From assembly GCA_903995115.1 (NCBI GenBank), contig LR877161.1:373501-437500 (forward strand): a stretch of DNA of 64,000 nt. Reading direction: 5' to 3'. Position numbers and translations under genes: made by a program. The notes beneath the pieces are model-generated. The model did no database searches. It saw only the letters and a program-made list of their open reading frames with translations, and was not told the DNA's origin. Source of the DNA: Angomonas deanei. Lineage: Eukaryota > Euglenozoa > Kinetoplastea > Trypanosomatida > Trypanosomatidae. Position 1 is the stretch's first letter; every line of letters begins with the position of its first letter. Below, in pieces: positions 37,750-48,300 of this stretch.

Positions 37750-38802
37750 TTAAAGGAGGTTTGCTGCGATCAGGCCCGCCACGACGGCGAGCGTGGAGAA
37801 GAGAGTGCGGGGGGAAAGGGCGCCGTTGCCACCGCCGTTGTTGGCGTCGTCTTCCTCGGTGCAGTCCTCCAACGTTTTCCAACAGGAGGTGTAAGGGGCG
37901 CTGGCACCATCTGGAGTGGTGTCGCACTCCGTACAGGACTCGACACCGGTGTCGTCAAAGGAACAGGCCGTGCAATACTTCAAACTGCATGGGACACACT
38001 TTCCGTCCTTCATACCTTGCCCGCTGAAGCAGACGGTTTCATCACGGTCACAAACGCCGTTATTCAGTTTGTAGCCTTGCTTGCAGTGGCCACAAGTACA
38101 GCCGGAGCCCATGTACTCGCATCCCTCCTGAGTTTCGCAAAGCTCACACTTGCCCTCCTTCGAAGCGTAATTAGAGAAACAAGTCTGGCACGTGCCAACC
38201 GTCTGACAGGACTGGCAGTTTCCGACCCCGCACGACTTGCATTCGCCCTCAATGAAAGAGTATCCTGGTGCACACTGTGTGCATGTCGTCACATCTTGGC
38301 AGTAGACGCAGTTGTCCATACACTTGGTACACTCATTTTTATCGTCCTTGGCGTAGCCACCGGCACATGTATCACAGGTCGTGGTGTCCGTGCAGGAGTT
38401 GCAACTGTCAATGCACTTGACGCATTGTCCATCGGCGTTCGGCCCATAGCCACTCTTACAGTGCTTGCATGTCTTGTCGTCTTTACAGGTCGAGCAGTTA
38501 TCTCCGCATGACACGCAGATACCATCGCTGTTGGGCCAATACCCATCCCCACCGCACTCGTCACACTTCTTCTCATCTTGTGGGTTGGGCGTATAGCAGT
38601 GGGGGTCGGCGAGCGGCTCGCAAGAGGTTTCGTCGGCGGACAGCTTGTAGCCCGTCCAGCACTCCTCGCAAACCACCTTGCCATCGGACACCGCGTGGGA
38701 GTCGTAGCAGTGGGCAGGACAGGAGGCGGCGGCAGCACCGATGGAGCCGGCGAGGACGGTGAGGGCGGCCGCCCTGCGGATGTAGCGGGATGAGGGGAAC
38801 AT
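37750..38802 (-). CDS. cysteine-rich GPI-type surface protein, type B (B2)
   Basis: The start is the ATG at 38802 (MFPSSRYIRR), as in the other copies; an in-frame upstream ATG at 38835 would add 11 residues but is not shared by the family. The 350-residue protein differs from B1 at only a few positions (for example AVSDGK and CWTGY in place of AVPDGK and CWVGY). Signal peptide, CxxC-rich body and GPI-type tail are intact. Together with A2 it forms the second copy of the two-gene A+B duplication of about 3.15 kb. Confidence 0.8.
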   Translation of the reverse strand: MFPSSRYIRRAAALTVLAGSIGAAAASCPAHCYDSHAVSDGKVVCEECWTGYKLSADETSCEPLADPHCYTPNPQDEKKCDECGGDGYWPNSDGICVSCGDNCSTCKDDKTCKHCKSGYGPNADGQCVKCIDSCNSCTDTTTCDTCAGGYAKDDKNECTKCMDNCVYCQDVTTCTQCAPGYSFIEGECKSCGVGNCQSCQTVGTCQTCFSNYASKEGKCELCETQEGCEYMGSGCTCGHCKQGYKLNNGVCDRDETVCFSGQGMKDGKCVPCSLKYCTACSFDDTGVESCTECDTTPDGASAPYTSCWKTLEDCTEEDDANNGGGNGALSPRTLFSTLAVVAGLIAANLL

Positions 38803-39065
38803 GATAAGGGGAAAGAAAGATAGTGAAGTCTTCAATCGCTATCGCGTATAACAGGTAGAGAGAGGGTGAGAAATGAGGGTTGGGAGCTTTGGTATAACAG
38901 CAGAATACAAAAACCACACTCCTATTGGGACACTTCACTCAGGCAGCGTGATAAAGAATTTCTACCTTTCATTGGATATTTTTGATCGCACTGCTTAGGG
39001 TGCATTTGGTTTTCCCTTTTAAAAAACAAAACAAAACAAAAAAAAAAAAGAATTATGATAAAAAC

Positions 39066-39103
<38 letters not shown>

Positions 39104-39617
39104 AAAAAAGAAAAGAGTTTTGTTTTTTCTTTAACAAACAATTAAAAAAAAAAAATCATTGGCAAAGAAAAGAGTCCACTTGTGTCTGGCGTACCGAAGT
39201 ACTGTGACATAGGTGGTTGAGACGCTGCTGGGTTAGCGGCGGCTGCCCCTCCTCCCACGCACTATACGAGGACAGACGGTAGGGGAGGCGTTCCGTGTTG
39301 CATTGGAGAGGTTTTGATTACACTGTTTAATGTTAACCAGTGATATTGATGTGCATGAAAATACAAACACAACAAAAATAAAAAGAAGATTGCTTTTATA
39401 AATACATTATTATTATTCTGAGAATAGTGTAGTGGTATTTTGAGAAACACTATTCCTTAAAAAAAAAAAAAAGATCCGCCTGTGTCTGGTGTACCGAAGC
39501 ACTGTGACGCAGGTGGTTGAGGCGCTGCTGCCCCTCCTCCCACGTACTATACGAGGACAGACAGTGGGGGAGGCGCAGTGCTGTGGCACAAACACTTCTC
39601 TAAGGATGGCGTGCTTG
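38803..39617. repeat. surface-array spacer, diverged copy with CA repeat
   Basis: This spacer is related to the two other long ones but more diverged. Stem-loop repeats lie at 39172-39290 and 39473-39575, and a dyad near 39327-39350. A CA dinucleotide repeat occupies about 39068-39099. The leader region of B2 is at 38850-38990. Confidence 0.7.
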
Positions 39618-40670
39618 TTAAACGAGGGTTGCTGCGATCAGGCCCGCAACGACGGCGAGCGTGGAGAAGAGAGTGCGGGGGGAAAGGGCGCCGTTGCCAC
39701 CGCCGTTGTTGGCGTCGTCTTCCTCGGTGCAGTCCTCCAACGTTTTCCAACAGGAGGTGTAAGGGGCGCTGGCACCATCTGGAGTGGTGTCGCACTGCGT
39801 GCACGTCTCCACACCGGTGTCGTCAAAGGAACAGGCCGTGCAATACTTCAAACTGCATGGGACACACTTTCCGTCCTTCATCCCTTGCCCGCTGAAGCAG
39901 ACGGTTTCATCACGGTCACAAACGCCGTTATTCAGTTTGTAGCCTTGCTTGCAGTTGCCACAAGTACAGCCGGAGCCCATGTACTCGCATCCCTCCTGAG
40001 TTTCGCAAAGCTCACACTTGCCCTCCTTCGAAGCGTAATTAGAGAAACAAGTCTGGCACGTGCCAACCGTCTGACAGGACTGGCAGTTTCCGACCCCGCA
40101 CGACTTGCATTCGCCCTCAATGAAAGAGTATCCTGGTGCACACTGTGTGCATGTCGTCACATCTTGGCAGTAGACGCAGTTGTCCATACACTTGGCACAC
40201 TCATTTTTATCGTCCTTGGCGTAGCCACCGGCACATCTATCACAGGTCGTGGTGTCCGTGCAGGAGTTGCAACTGTCAATGCACTTGACGCATTGTCCAT
40301 CGGCGTTCGGCCCATAGCCACTCTTACAGTGCTTGCATGTCTTGTCGTCTTTACAGGTCGAGCAGTTATCTCCGCATGACACGCAGATACCATCGCTGTT
40401 GGGCCAATACCCATCCCCACCGCACTCGTCACACTTCTTCTCATCTTGTGGGTTGGGCGTATAGCAGTGGGGGTCGGCGAGCGGCTCGCAAGAGGTCTCG
40501 TCGGCGGACAGCTTGTAGCCCACCCAGCACTCCTCGCAAACCACCTTGCCATCGGACACCGCGTGGGAGTCGTAGCAGTGGGCAGGACAGGAGGCGGCGG
40601 CGGTACCGATGGAGCCGGCGAGGACGGTGAGGGCGGCCGCCCTGCGGATGTAGCGGGATGAGGGGAACAT
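39618..40670 (-). CDS. cysteine-rich GPI-type surface protein, type B (B3)
   Basis: The 350-residue protein starts at an ATG and is the first gene of the array in transcription order. It is close to B1 and B2 but has private changes (TTCDRCAGG, NECAKC, CGNCKQ and a tail ending AATLV). A short tract reads GVETCTQC as in type A, instead of GVESCTEC as in B1 and B2; at DNA level it matches type A across 39793-39816. Signal peptide, CxxC body and GPI-type tail are complete. Confidence 0.8.
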   Translation of the reverse strand: MFPSSRYIRRAAALTVLAGSIGTAAASCPAHCYDSHAVSDGKVVCEECWVGYKLSADETSCEPLADPHCYTPNPQDEKKCDECGGDGYWPNSDGICVSCGDNCSTCKDDKTCKHCKSGYGPNADGQCVKCIDSCNSCTDTTTCDRCAGGYAKDDKNECAKCMDNCVYCQDVTTCTQCAPGYSFIEGECKSCGVGNCQSCQTVGTCQTCFSNYASKEGKCELCETQEGCEYMGSGCTCGNCKQGYKLNNGVCDRDETVCFSGQGMKDGKCVPCSLKYCTACSFDDTGVETCTQCDTTPDGASAPYTSCWKTLEDCTEEDDANNGGGNGALSPRTLFSTLAVVAGLIAATLV

Positions 40671-40905
40671 GATAAGGGGAAAGAAAGATAGTGAAGTCTT
40701 GAATCGCTATCACATATGAGAAGTAGAGAGGGTGAGAAATGAGGGTTGGGAGCTTTGGTATAACGGGAAATTATATATATATATAAAAACAATCCCGAGA
40801 AGCATGTTTAACGACAGTAGGAATGACGGAAAACAACAACAAAAAAAAAATAATGACGGATGTAGTCGGGCTGAGTAGTGCTGTCTGTGAGACGTATTGG
40901 TGGAT

Positions 40906-42945
40906 TCAATTATTGTCAGAGTCGGAGGAAGAGTTCTCAATGGTCATGTTAGGGACAAGTGCATTAAAGTAGTGGTAATCCAGTAGCACTTGGTTGCTAA
41001 TCGGCTTAATGTGCACTAACTTTGAGGAAAATCGATAATGGGTGACAATATTTGTCGTATTATACGTTTTTTTAGAAACTATCACGGCGCCGGATTCCAT
41101 TTCGGTGGCGTCGAATACCGCCACAATTTGAAATCGATTACTATTCAGCTGCTGTCCTTGGTAGTTCGGTCCGCTGCTCTTGTTGATTTCATTGATGGCA
41201 TCGTAATCTAACTCCCTCTTGCCCGTCCCGTCCCCAACTGGGCTTGTGGTGTCTCCTAACACTAACGCCGTGAGACGTGGGAGATTGAGGAAGTGGTAGA
41301 GTGGACTTCGCTCGTCAATGGTGTGGGTAATCGTGGACGGGTACCAGAGGGAAAGTTGGTCCGAATCTTTCTCCAAATAAGTTTCCTCCGCGCACAGCCA
41401 CCGCAGTTCGCTCACACTCAATCGGACACGTTTAAAGTCATCTGTCTCTTCCTCCCGTCTGGAGGAGGTCTTTCCGCCCCCGGTTGGGAACTTCCCCCCA
41501 CCGGCAGCACTAGGAAACGTGGGGGAGTCTGCCCCAAAGTTATCGTGCTCCGATGGCTGAAAGGAGCTGTTGGTTTTATCGGATAGAATCTCCACCGTCA
41601 CACCCTCCTTCCTCCCTGTTTGGTGCGTCGCCGTCTCTCCCACACTCGTCCCATGCTCGGCGGACCGAGCCGGTTTGGGCGGGGCGCCCTCCGAGTCATT
41701 GTCCGATGACGGTGGGGACCGCGTCCGGACGCTAACGTCGGACAGCGTGTCACTTGCGTTGGTGCTGCTGCTGGAGGATCCTCTACTTTTACCAAGTTCG
41801 GCCACATTGTTAAGACTTTGCATTTTACTGTCGCGGGCTTTCTTTGATTTTTTGTGTCGGGAGCGGCCGCGCGTTTGGGCCTGTTTTTTTACTTCCGCCG
41901 CCTTTTTCTTTCCCTCCTCCTGTTTAAATTTCATCAAAGCCATCATGATGGGATCGTCGTGGTGGTCCAGCTGTTTATCTGCCTTCTTTTGCCGCAGCAA
42001 TTCAGACGTCAGTGGAGCGGATGGTAACACGGAGCGACTGGAGGTGGACTGGTTGGAGCCTCGATCTCCTTTGTCCTTCTCTTGTGGTAGGAGGTTCCGC
42101 CGCGAGCGACGCCACAGCCGCTTTTCACGCTGTATCTGCCGATATTCATCAAGCGGTTCGGCGGACACCACAAACAGTCGCAGGCGCCCTTGTGCGATTG
42201 GTTTGCTGTTTTCCACGTTCGCCATTCGGAAGCTGATCTTCCAGCGATCCAGCCTGCCGGGCACGGGCACCAGTGTGCAGAAGTCGCTAAACACAATACG
42301 GTTACCAAGCTTGCCGGTGTATTCCGCCTTCCCGACCACAAGGGCGGCGACAAGGCCGACGAAGATGATGTTGACGTAGGAGCACATCATCACGAGAATG
42401 GCCCTCCCACGGTAGCAGACGGAAAGTGGATCCGTCATTTCGTCGTCGTCCTCCCCCATGTAACCCCCGTTAGCGGCAAGGCTGACGACAGAGAAGTACA
42501 GTGAGCTAATAAAACTAGTCCCCTCGTGTGCCCCACAAACGTAGCTCCAGCCGTAGTAACACAACGTGAAGAGGAGCACCACCAACAGGTAAAGGGAGAT
42601 GGAAAAGGAAAGTAGGGTCTTCCAACTCTGAGAACGGAGCAAGTAGAATATACTCAGACTCTTAAAGTGGAAGCTGTGTACCCCCACCTGCTGGAAATTA
42701 AGGTTCCCCTCATCGTCAAATATTTGAATGTCATGAGACGCCCGTTTCATTTGTTCTTCTTTTTTTTGATGCTCCGCGACATTGTAGTAGGAGAAACTAG
42801 TATTGGAGATGCCAGTCGGGGAGTACGCCTCATTGGCTGTCCCGTAAGACTGCATGGACGGGGGCACCTCGAAGAGGGAGTTTTTCAAGTGCTCCGGGAC
42901 GAGCACCTTTTTTCGTTGCGGCGTAATCGATTCACCTCTGTTCAT
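40906..42945 (-). CDS. inward-rectifier-like potassium channel with odd filter and long insert
   Basis: The 679-residue protein starts at an ATG. It has two membrane helices (about 111-131 and 182-205) around a pore loop. The cytoplasmic domain clearly follows the Kir fold: NRIVFSDFCTLVPVPGRL (about 215-231) and RMANVENSKP match the first Kir strands, STITHTIDERSPLYHF (about 537-552) matches the Kir TIxHxIDExSPLY block, and FQIVAVFDATEMESGA (605-620) matches the next. The selectivity filter, TxGYG in known K+ channels, reads AANGGYMG (about 157-164) and is followed by acidic EDDDE. A polar insertion of about 230 residues (roughly 275-505) splits the cytoplasmic domain. The family conducts K+ across membranes as tetramers; ion preference here is uncertain. 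Confidence 0.8.
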   Translation of the reverse strand: MNRGESITPQRKKVLVPEHLKNSLFEVPPSMQSYGTANEAYSPTGISNTSFSYYNVAEHQKKEEQMKRASHDIQIFDDEGNLNFQQVGVHSFHFKSLSIFYLLRSQSWKTLLSFSISLYLLVVLLFTLCYYGWSYVCGAHEGTSFISSLYFSVVSLAANGGYMGEDDDEMTDPLSVCYRGRAILVMMCSYVNIIFVGLVAALVVGKAEYTGKLGNRIVFSDFCTLVPVPGRLDRWKISFRMANVENSKPIAQGRLRLFVVSAEPLDEYRQIQREKRLWRRSRRNLLPQEKDKGDRGSNQSTSSRSVLPSAPLTSELLRQKKADKQLDHHDDPIMMALMKFKQEEGKKKAAEVKKQAQTRGRSRHKKSKKARDSKMQSLNNVAELGKSRGSSSSSTNASDTLSDVSVRTRSPPSSDNDSEGAPPKPARSAEHGTSVGETATHQTGRKEGVTVEILSDKTNSSFQPSEHDNFGADSPTFPSAAGGGKFPTGGGKTSSRREEETDDFKRVRLSVSELRWLCAEETYLEKDSDQLSLWYPSTITHTIDERSPLYHFLNLPRLTALVLGDTTSPVGDGTGKRELDYDAINEINKSSGPNYQGQQLNSNRFQIVAVFDATEMESGAVIVSKKTYNTTNIVTHYRFSSKLVHIKPISNQVLLDYHYFNALVPNMTIENSSSDSDNN

Positions 42946-43278
42946 TTTTTTTTTTTTTTGGATTCTTGTGGTTTCGATAAACTGCTTCGTGTATTAGAAA
43001 AAAAAAAAAAAAAGATTTGCGAAGGAAGTGCGTGTTTGTGAGGAGCTGGTATTCATTGTGGTCCATTTAAAAATAATGAAGGACGCATTTCTTCATGAAA
43101 CGCAACTTGTTTGTTTTATTTTTTGGTCAACAAAACTCTCTCTCTCTATAAATCATTACTTTCACATCCGAAAAATAATAAAAAAATTAAACAATTTAAG
43201 AATATCTCTTGTATCAAAAAGGTATGACCGATAACCTCTACTATTTTATTTTTAACAGCATTATCCTTTATTCCTTGT
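42946..43278. other. intergenic spacer
   Basis: A T-run lies at 42947-42959 and an A-run at 42997-43012. A CT repeat near 43135-43150 is on the wrong strand for splicing of the adjacent genes. No RNA gene was recognised. Confidence 0.4.
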
Positions 43279-45051
43279 CTACTGATCTTCCTCATCATCG
43301 TATTCCTCCTCGTCAAAGGTATCGGCGCACTTGCAGATCAGCCGTATTTTATTATCCGCGACTAACACCACGCCGGCCCCGTTGCTGTGACCAACGTAGG
43401 CGCTGGTACTAAAGATGGTAAACACACGGGCGTTTTTGCTCAACTTGAGACCGTCCGACTTCTCCTGATGCGCCCTAAAGATGTACTCGTACCCAAAGTG
43501 GTCTAAGAAGTCATCCACCGCCTTGCTGCCAAACAGAATGACCCCCGTGCCTCTCGGATTGCTCCCGAAGCCGTAGTTGTCCAGCTTTCCTTCATTCTCG
43601 GCGGGATCGGCCCAGCACGTGTCCATGCCGACCTGACGGAACATTTGATGCTGCGGTGTTTCCTTTTCGGGAACTTGGAAAAAACTCTCCATCACGGGGA
43701 AATCGTTGCTTTTCAGCAAATCTAGCCGATCGTCCGCCCCGCCGTGGTAGCGTGGGATACCACCGTGCGTGCAATAGATCTTGTGGTCAATGTTGGCGGT
43801 GAGAGGAAGGAGGGCAAAGACACCACTGCATGTCCGCCACACCTGCTCTCCCAGTCCACTACCAAAGACACCGTGACACTGCGCGCGGAAGGAGGTGCTG
43901 CCGTAGCCGGAGATGTCGCCGCTCACAAGGGTGTCCTCGTGGTTACCGCGGAGGAGAAGGATCTTACTGGGTGCGAGGACCTTCATGGAGAAGAGGTACG
44001 CAATCACCTCGACGCTGAATTCGCCTCGGTCAACGTAGTCGCCCAAGAAGAGAAAGCGGTGCGGGGTGTAGCGGAGGTCCTGAAAGGAAATGAGGTTATC
44101 CATAAAGTAGAAGAGATCCCGGAAGTTACCGTGCAGGTCGCCAAAGACGTAGCATGGGCTGCTCATGTTGCCGTGGCGGGGCTCATCGGTGAGGATCCGC
44201 TTCATCTCGCCGCAGAGAGACATGAGCGTGCGGCCGAATCCCTCCACATCATCTGGCAAGTGCTGACAGCCGTTTTCTACCGCGAACGTTTTGACAACGT
44301 AGTGGTAGACGGCGTTTCCGTAGGAGGAGACGGGGGAGAGGCAATCTCTGCTGTACTGCTGATTGAAGAGCCGCAGTGTTTGGAGCGAGATCATGGCATC
44401 GGCGTCGAGGGACATGTCACGGTTGAAGAGACCGCCCTGCAAGTTGAGTTGCTTCACCCCCGCCCGCTTGGCGAGGCTGGAGGCGATATTCTTGGAGGGG
44501 TCCTCCGGGGAGGGCTCGTCGTCGTCTGGGTGGGTCGTAGCATGCACCAGCTCCTCCTCCAGGTTGAGGTCAAGCGATCCTTCCATGGCGCCAATGGAGT
44601 AGCGGATACTACTCCGTTTGCTGGCGTCCCCGCCGTTGGTGCTGCCGTCCCTCAAAAAGCGAGACGACACGACAGGGGTGTCGGCGTCGCGCATATCCGC
44701 ACGGCCATAGGTCTTGTCGAGAATGCAGCTCATCGGCACCGACAGTGCGCTGCCATTCTCAATCACCATCACACTCATGGAGATTTCGTACTGCCGTGGC
44801 GCCGCGTAACCTTTCCCGTTGCTGCCTAGGTTGGCGGAAAGTCTGGCGGCGGCGGGCGACATGACCGTCTTGTTGACATCCACGTGCTGCGTGGGGGAGG
44901 TACCACCGTGGAAGCCCTCGCTGCCTCGGCTGACACTACCGCGTGAGGTGCGCAGCTGGCGACTGAGGGCGTTGTTCTCTGCTTGAAGGTCTAGCAGCTT
45001 GGAGATGAGGGCGTCTTTTGACAAGTTCTGCAAATCCGTGGCGGAGCTCAT
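43279..45051 (-). CDS. PPP-family serine/threonine phosphatase with long N-terminal extension
   Basis: The 590-residue protein starts at an ATG. The first 290 residues begin with a short coiled coil and otherwise are not a known domain. The catalytic core has all PPP metal motifs: GDLHG (304-308), GDYVDRG (337-343), GNHE (369-372), the THGG histidine (about 429) and RAHQ (526-529), with WADP at 480-483. It should therefore dephosphorylate phosphoserine or phosphothreonine using two metal ions. The tail is acidic (DEEEYDDEEDQ). The extension sets it apart from PP1 and PP2A; it is not PPEF-like because no EF hands are seen. Kinetoplastid genomes hold several such divergent PPPs. Confidence 0.85.
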   Translation of the reverse strand: MSSATDLQNLSKDALISKLLDLQAENNALSRQLRTSRGSVSRGSEGFHGGTSPTQHVDVNKTVMSPAAARLSANLGSNGKGYAAPRQYEISMSVMVIENGSALSVPMSCILDKTYGRADMRDADTPVVSSRFLRDGSTNGGDASKRSSIRYSIGAMEGSLDLNLEEELVHATTHPDDDEPSPEDPSKNIASSLAKRAGVKQLNLQGGLFNRDMSLDADAMISLQTLRLFNQQYSRDCLSPVSSYGNAVYHYVVKTFAVENGCQHLPDDVEGFGRTLMSLCGEMKRILTDEPRHGNMSSPCYVFGDLHGNFRDLFYFMDNLISFQDLRYTPHRFLFLGDYVDRGEFSVEVIAYLFSMKVLAPSKILLLRGNHEDTLVSGDISGYGSTSFRAQCHGVFGSGLGEQVWRTCSGVFALLPLTANIDHKIYCTHGGIPRYHGGADDRLDLLKSNDFPVMESFFQVPEKETPQHQMFRQVGMDTCWADPAENEGKLDNYGFGSNPRGTGVILFGSKAVDDFLDHFGYEYIFRAHQEKSDGLKLSKNARVFTIFSTSAYVGHSNGAGVVLVADNKIRLICKCADTFDEEEYDDEEDQ

Positions 45052-45372
45052 GCGTCTACTTTATATACAGAGGGATATAAACCAAATTGAAAAATCAGTA
45101 TAGAACGTGGTGAATGAAAAGAAAACGAAATGAATTGAAAAATAATAAAAAACTTACCTAACCAGGAATACACACAGTGCCAATATAACGATATGCTTAC
45201 CAAAGTATAAATGAAGACTCTACTGGGCTGATGGACGAAAAAAATAAAACAAAGAGAGAGAGAGAGATGCATGGTTGCTGTGTTGCAGTACGTTTCATTC
45301 ACTAATATTATAACAAACACCTTTAAGCATATTAAAATTGAAAAAAGAGCAAACCGAAGCACTCTGTAAAGA
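45052..45372. other. intergenic spacer with splice signal
   Basis: A plus-strand purine tract at about 45236-45269, ending in a GA repeat, with CT at 45228-45229 gives a plausible pyrimidine tract and AG for the phosphatase gene. The rest is A/T-rich with no feature seen. Confidence 0.5.
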
Positions 45373-48300
45373 TCAACTAATTTTCTCCAGAATAGAAGAC
45401 ACGCTCTGCTTAAACGTCGTGAGCATGGCGCGGTCCACCGCCCCACTGTGGTGGCGGTCATACTGCTCCACGGTGTATTGGAGTTGATTCAACTGCACAC
45501 AGCTGTTCAACAACAGCGCCGTATTGCCATCATCCACCTCCATCGTGCCCACCTTCTCCATCACCCCAATGGCATCCCGCAAAACGTGCTGGAGAAAGGG
45601 GTGAAAAGCGGATTCGGTGTCTTCCCCGTTGTGACTGTTCATTCGGTTGATGGCGTACATTGTGGTGTTAATCTCTACCAAAAAGGCGTAAAAGAAACAG
45701 ATCTTCAAGTAATCCTGCACGTCGCCCTCCGATTCCGTTTCCTTGCGTGGGGCATAGATCCTCCGCGTCAGGTTCCCCATTTCACTTTCTACATCACGAA
45801 AGTGGTTCTCTTCCCCAGAAAACAAGAATAATAAATAAAACCGGTAACACACGGATACGTAATTGGAAAACAGGAATAGAATCCCCTTCTCCATTCCATT
45901 GTTCTCCTGCGATTTGACCTCGTCCAGAACGCTCTCATCCGCCAACTTGTCTTCCGCGTAAATAATGGTTGCCTCGACGACGGCGGAGAAGGTTCGAATG
46001 TACGACAGAGAAACCACCGCGTGCTTATTCACAAAGGGAAATTCTAACGTGGAGTCCCGGGAACAGACGTGGCGCACCACGCTGTCCCTTTTTGGAAACT
46101 GGGCCAGCAGCATTTCCGAAACAAAGTACAGCAAGTCCTCATTGTCGTGGTACACGTCGCCCATGAAGGAGAGCAGGGGCTTAAAGAGATTGACGATGGT
46201 GGCATTCACCGTGGTGATGATGGGGTCTGGCTGATAGTAGGCGTTTTGCAGCTCTTTCGAGTTTAACACGCAGTGTACCATAGACACCATACTTTTCAAA
46301 TAGTAGGCCAAGTGATCCCCTTTCATTTCCGCCGTTCCGCCTTTTTGCGGTTCCGCTCGAAAGGGTGAGAAAAGATTGGACAATAGGCTGGCGCCGCTCC
46401 TTTTATCGGAGGTCTCATTACCGGGAACGTCCTCCTTGTTGGCATCGGACGAGGCGTGCAGCGCGCTTTCCGTTTCACACAGACCACGCTGCACCAAGTC
46501 CGACAAGAGCAGCCCCACGTCTCTCTCCTGCCGCTCAAAGGTTTCGTTCGCATGACTTGACGTGGCGCGTCGTCGTCTGTCGGGGCCGCCCCCGTCACAG
46601 CGGGCGTTGATAACCCTCCATAAATGTTTCGCTAGTACATCGATGCACAGCGTCATGGTCGGTCTTGACACGTACGGGTTCACCGTGTCCGTTGTCGCCG
46701 CACCGTCTTCGTCCTGGGGGAGTATAATGCGCTTTATTTCATTCCACCCATACAGCTTAAACAGTTCACCTTTTTCCAACGAGGAGGGACTGGAAAGAAT
46801 AAAGTCAATCCCGTTGATCGACGCGGTGAGTAACCGTCCCAGCAACGTCTTGAGAGAACTGCTAAAACCCTTGTACGCGTCGCAGCGATACCAACACTGC
46901 GCCGAATCACAGAGCAGTAAAAAGTGGAACACAACACGCTCAAATTCCGTGTGAAACGTGCGTTGGTCTACTGGAGGAGAACCATTTCCTTCACGCTCCT
47001 TGTCCACCAGGCGGTACAACAGGGAGAGTACCCGTGTCATTCCCTCGAGAAGAATCGTCTGCGTGGTGCAAAGGTCCGCAACGGTGGCTTCCCCCGATTC
47101 CTCCACGGTGACGTCGGTTCGGTTGTTGATGACGGTGAGGGGAAACGCACTTCTTTGAGGCCCCACTGACCCGGTTTTTCCGTAGATGGGATCCTCTCGA
47201 ATAGCGTATTCCGCTAAAAAACGCTTTTCCGTCGCAAACACGTCTAACCCGGTCTCCATTGTATCCTGCGGCACCGCACAGAAGAAGAAGTCTGCTTCTC
47301 GCAGGGTCCCCTCCCCCTTCAAGAGGGCGAGCAATTTCTTCGTGGCTGCATTGGCGTCTCCCACTTCGTCCTCGTCATCAGAGGAGTGGATCACGTTGCG
47401 GCTGGTTAAGAATTCATTGGTGTTTCGATGTGCATTGCTCGCTTCCACTTCTTTCTGTGGTTTGGTGCCAGACGGGCTGCTTTCCGTTTCTACTTGCTTC
47501 CGTACACGACAGAGGAGGGGCAGAATCACATGCCCCATCACCGTCGACCACTGGTCCTCCGTGGGTTCTAGAAAGGGCCCGTACGTCTGCAGCAGCGACA
47601 TTAACGTCTTGAGGCAGCTCTGTAGTGTACTCCTCCAAAACTCCCTTGGCTTCCCGTTCACACAGGGGCTTGAAAAGAGAAACTGGAATTCGTGTGATAG
47701 CCGCGTCAACAAGAAGCAAAAGAGAACCCTCGCGTTGTGATTGTGTTGATCATTGTTGGTGTCCTCGTCGTGGAAAAGTGTGTCGGCGGTGGACCACAGC
47801 AGTTGAACCGCTCTCAAATTGGACTGGTCATTGTCGTTGCCATTGGTTACATAGCTGCCAATGGTGCGGATTAACTGATAGTCACACGCGTCGCATTCGT
47901 GGTAAATTGTCTGAAAGATTGGGGTCGTGTTTTCCATCATCAACAGGAGTTTAAAATAGGCGTTCACCAACTCCCCATATTGGGTACTCTTGTTGTGAAA
48001 GAAGTTAACGTCTTCCATGACGCCTGTAATGGATTGTAGCGGTTTTCGGGGGACCGCCGGCGAGTTGCCAAAACTCACAATGAATTGCTCCGAGTAGAGA
48101 CTGACCAGCGTGCAAACCCTCCAGAGGTTCCAGCTGACCCGTGTCAAGGTGCGGTGGAGCACCTCATCCACGCGCTTCGTCTCAGCATCCAGGATGCGCA
48201 TTTGCGCCTCCAGTCCATTATTGACTTCGCATGTGGCAAAATTAAGTTCACGCAGCAGTAAAAATGCAAAAGCTGCAAACACGGCCGGCTTCTCCTCCGA

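Noticed and set aside
39068-39099. CA repeat as a functional element
   Set aside because: It is a simple microsatellite present in only one spacer copy.
34146-39575. CRISPR-like array or SINE for the stem-loop repeats
   Set aside because: Spacing is irregular and tied to gene duplication; no tRNA-like A/B boxes, target-site duplications or spacer pattern were seen.
32713-40670. Diplomonad origin because of VSP-like proteins
   Set aside because: Neighbouring genes (COQ4, KKT10-like kinase, BBS8) and pyrimidine-AG signals fit kinetoplastids; the tails lack the CRGKA end of Giardia VSPs.
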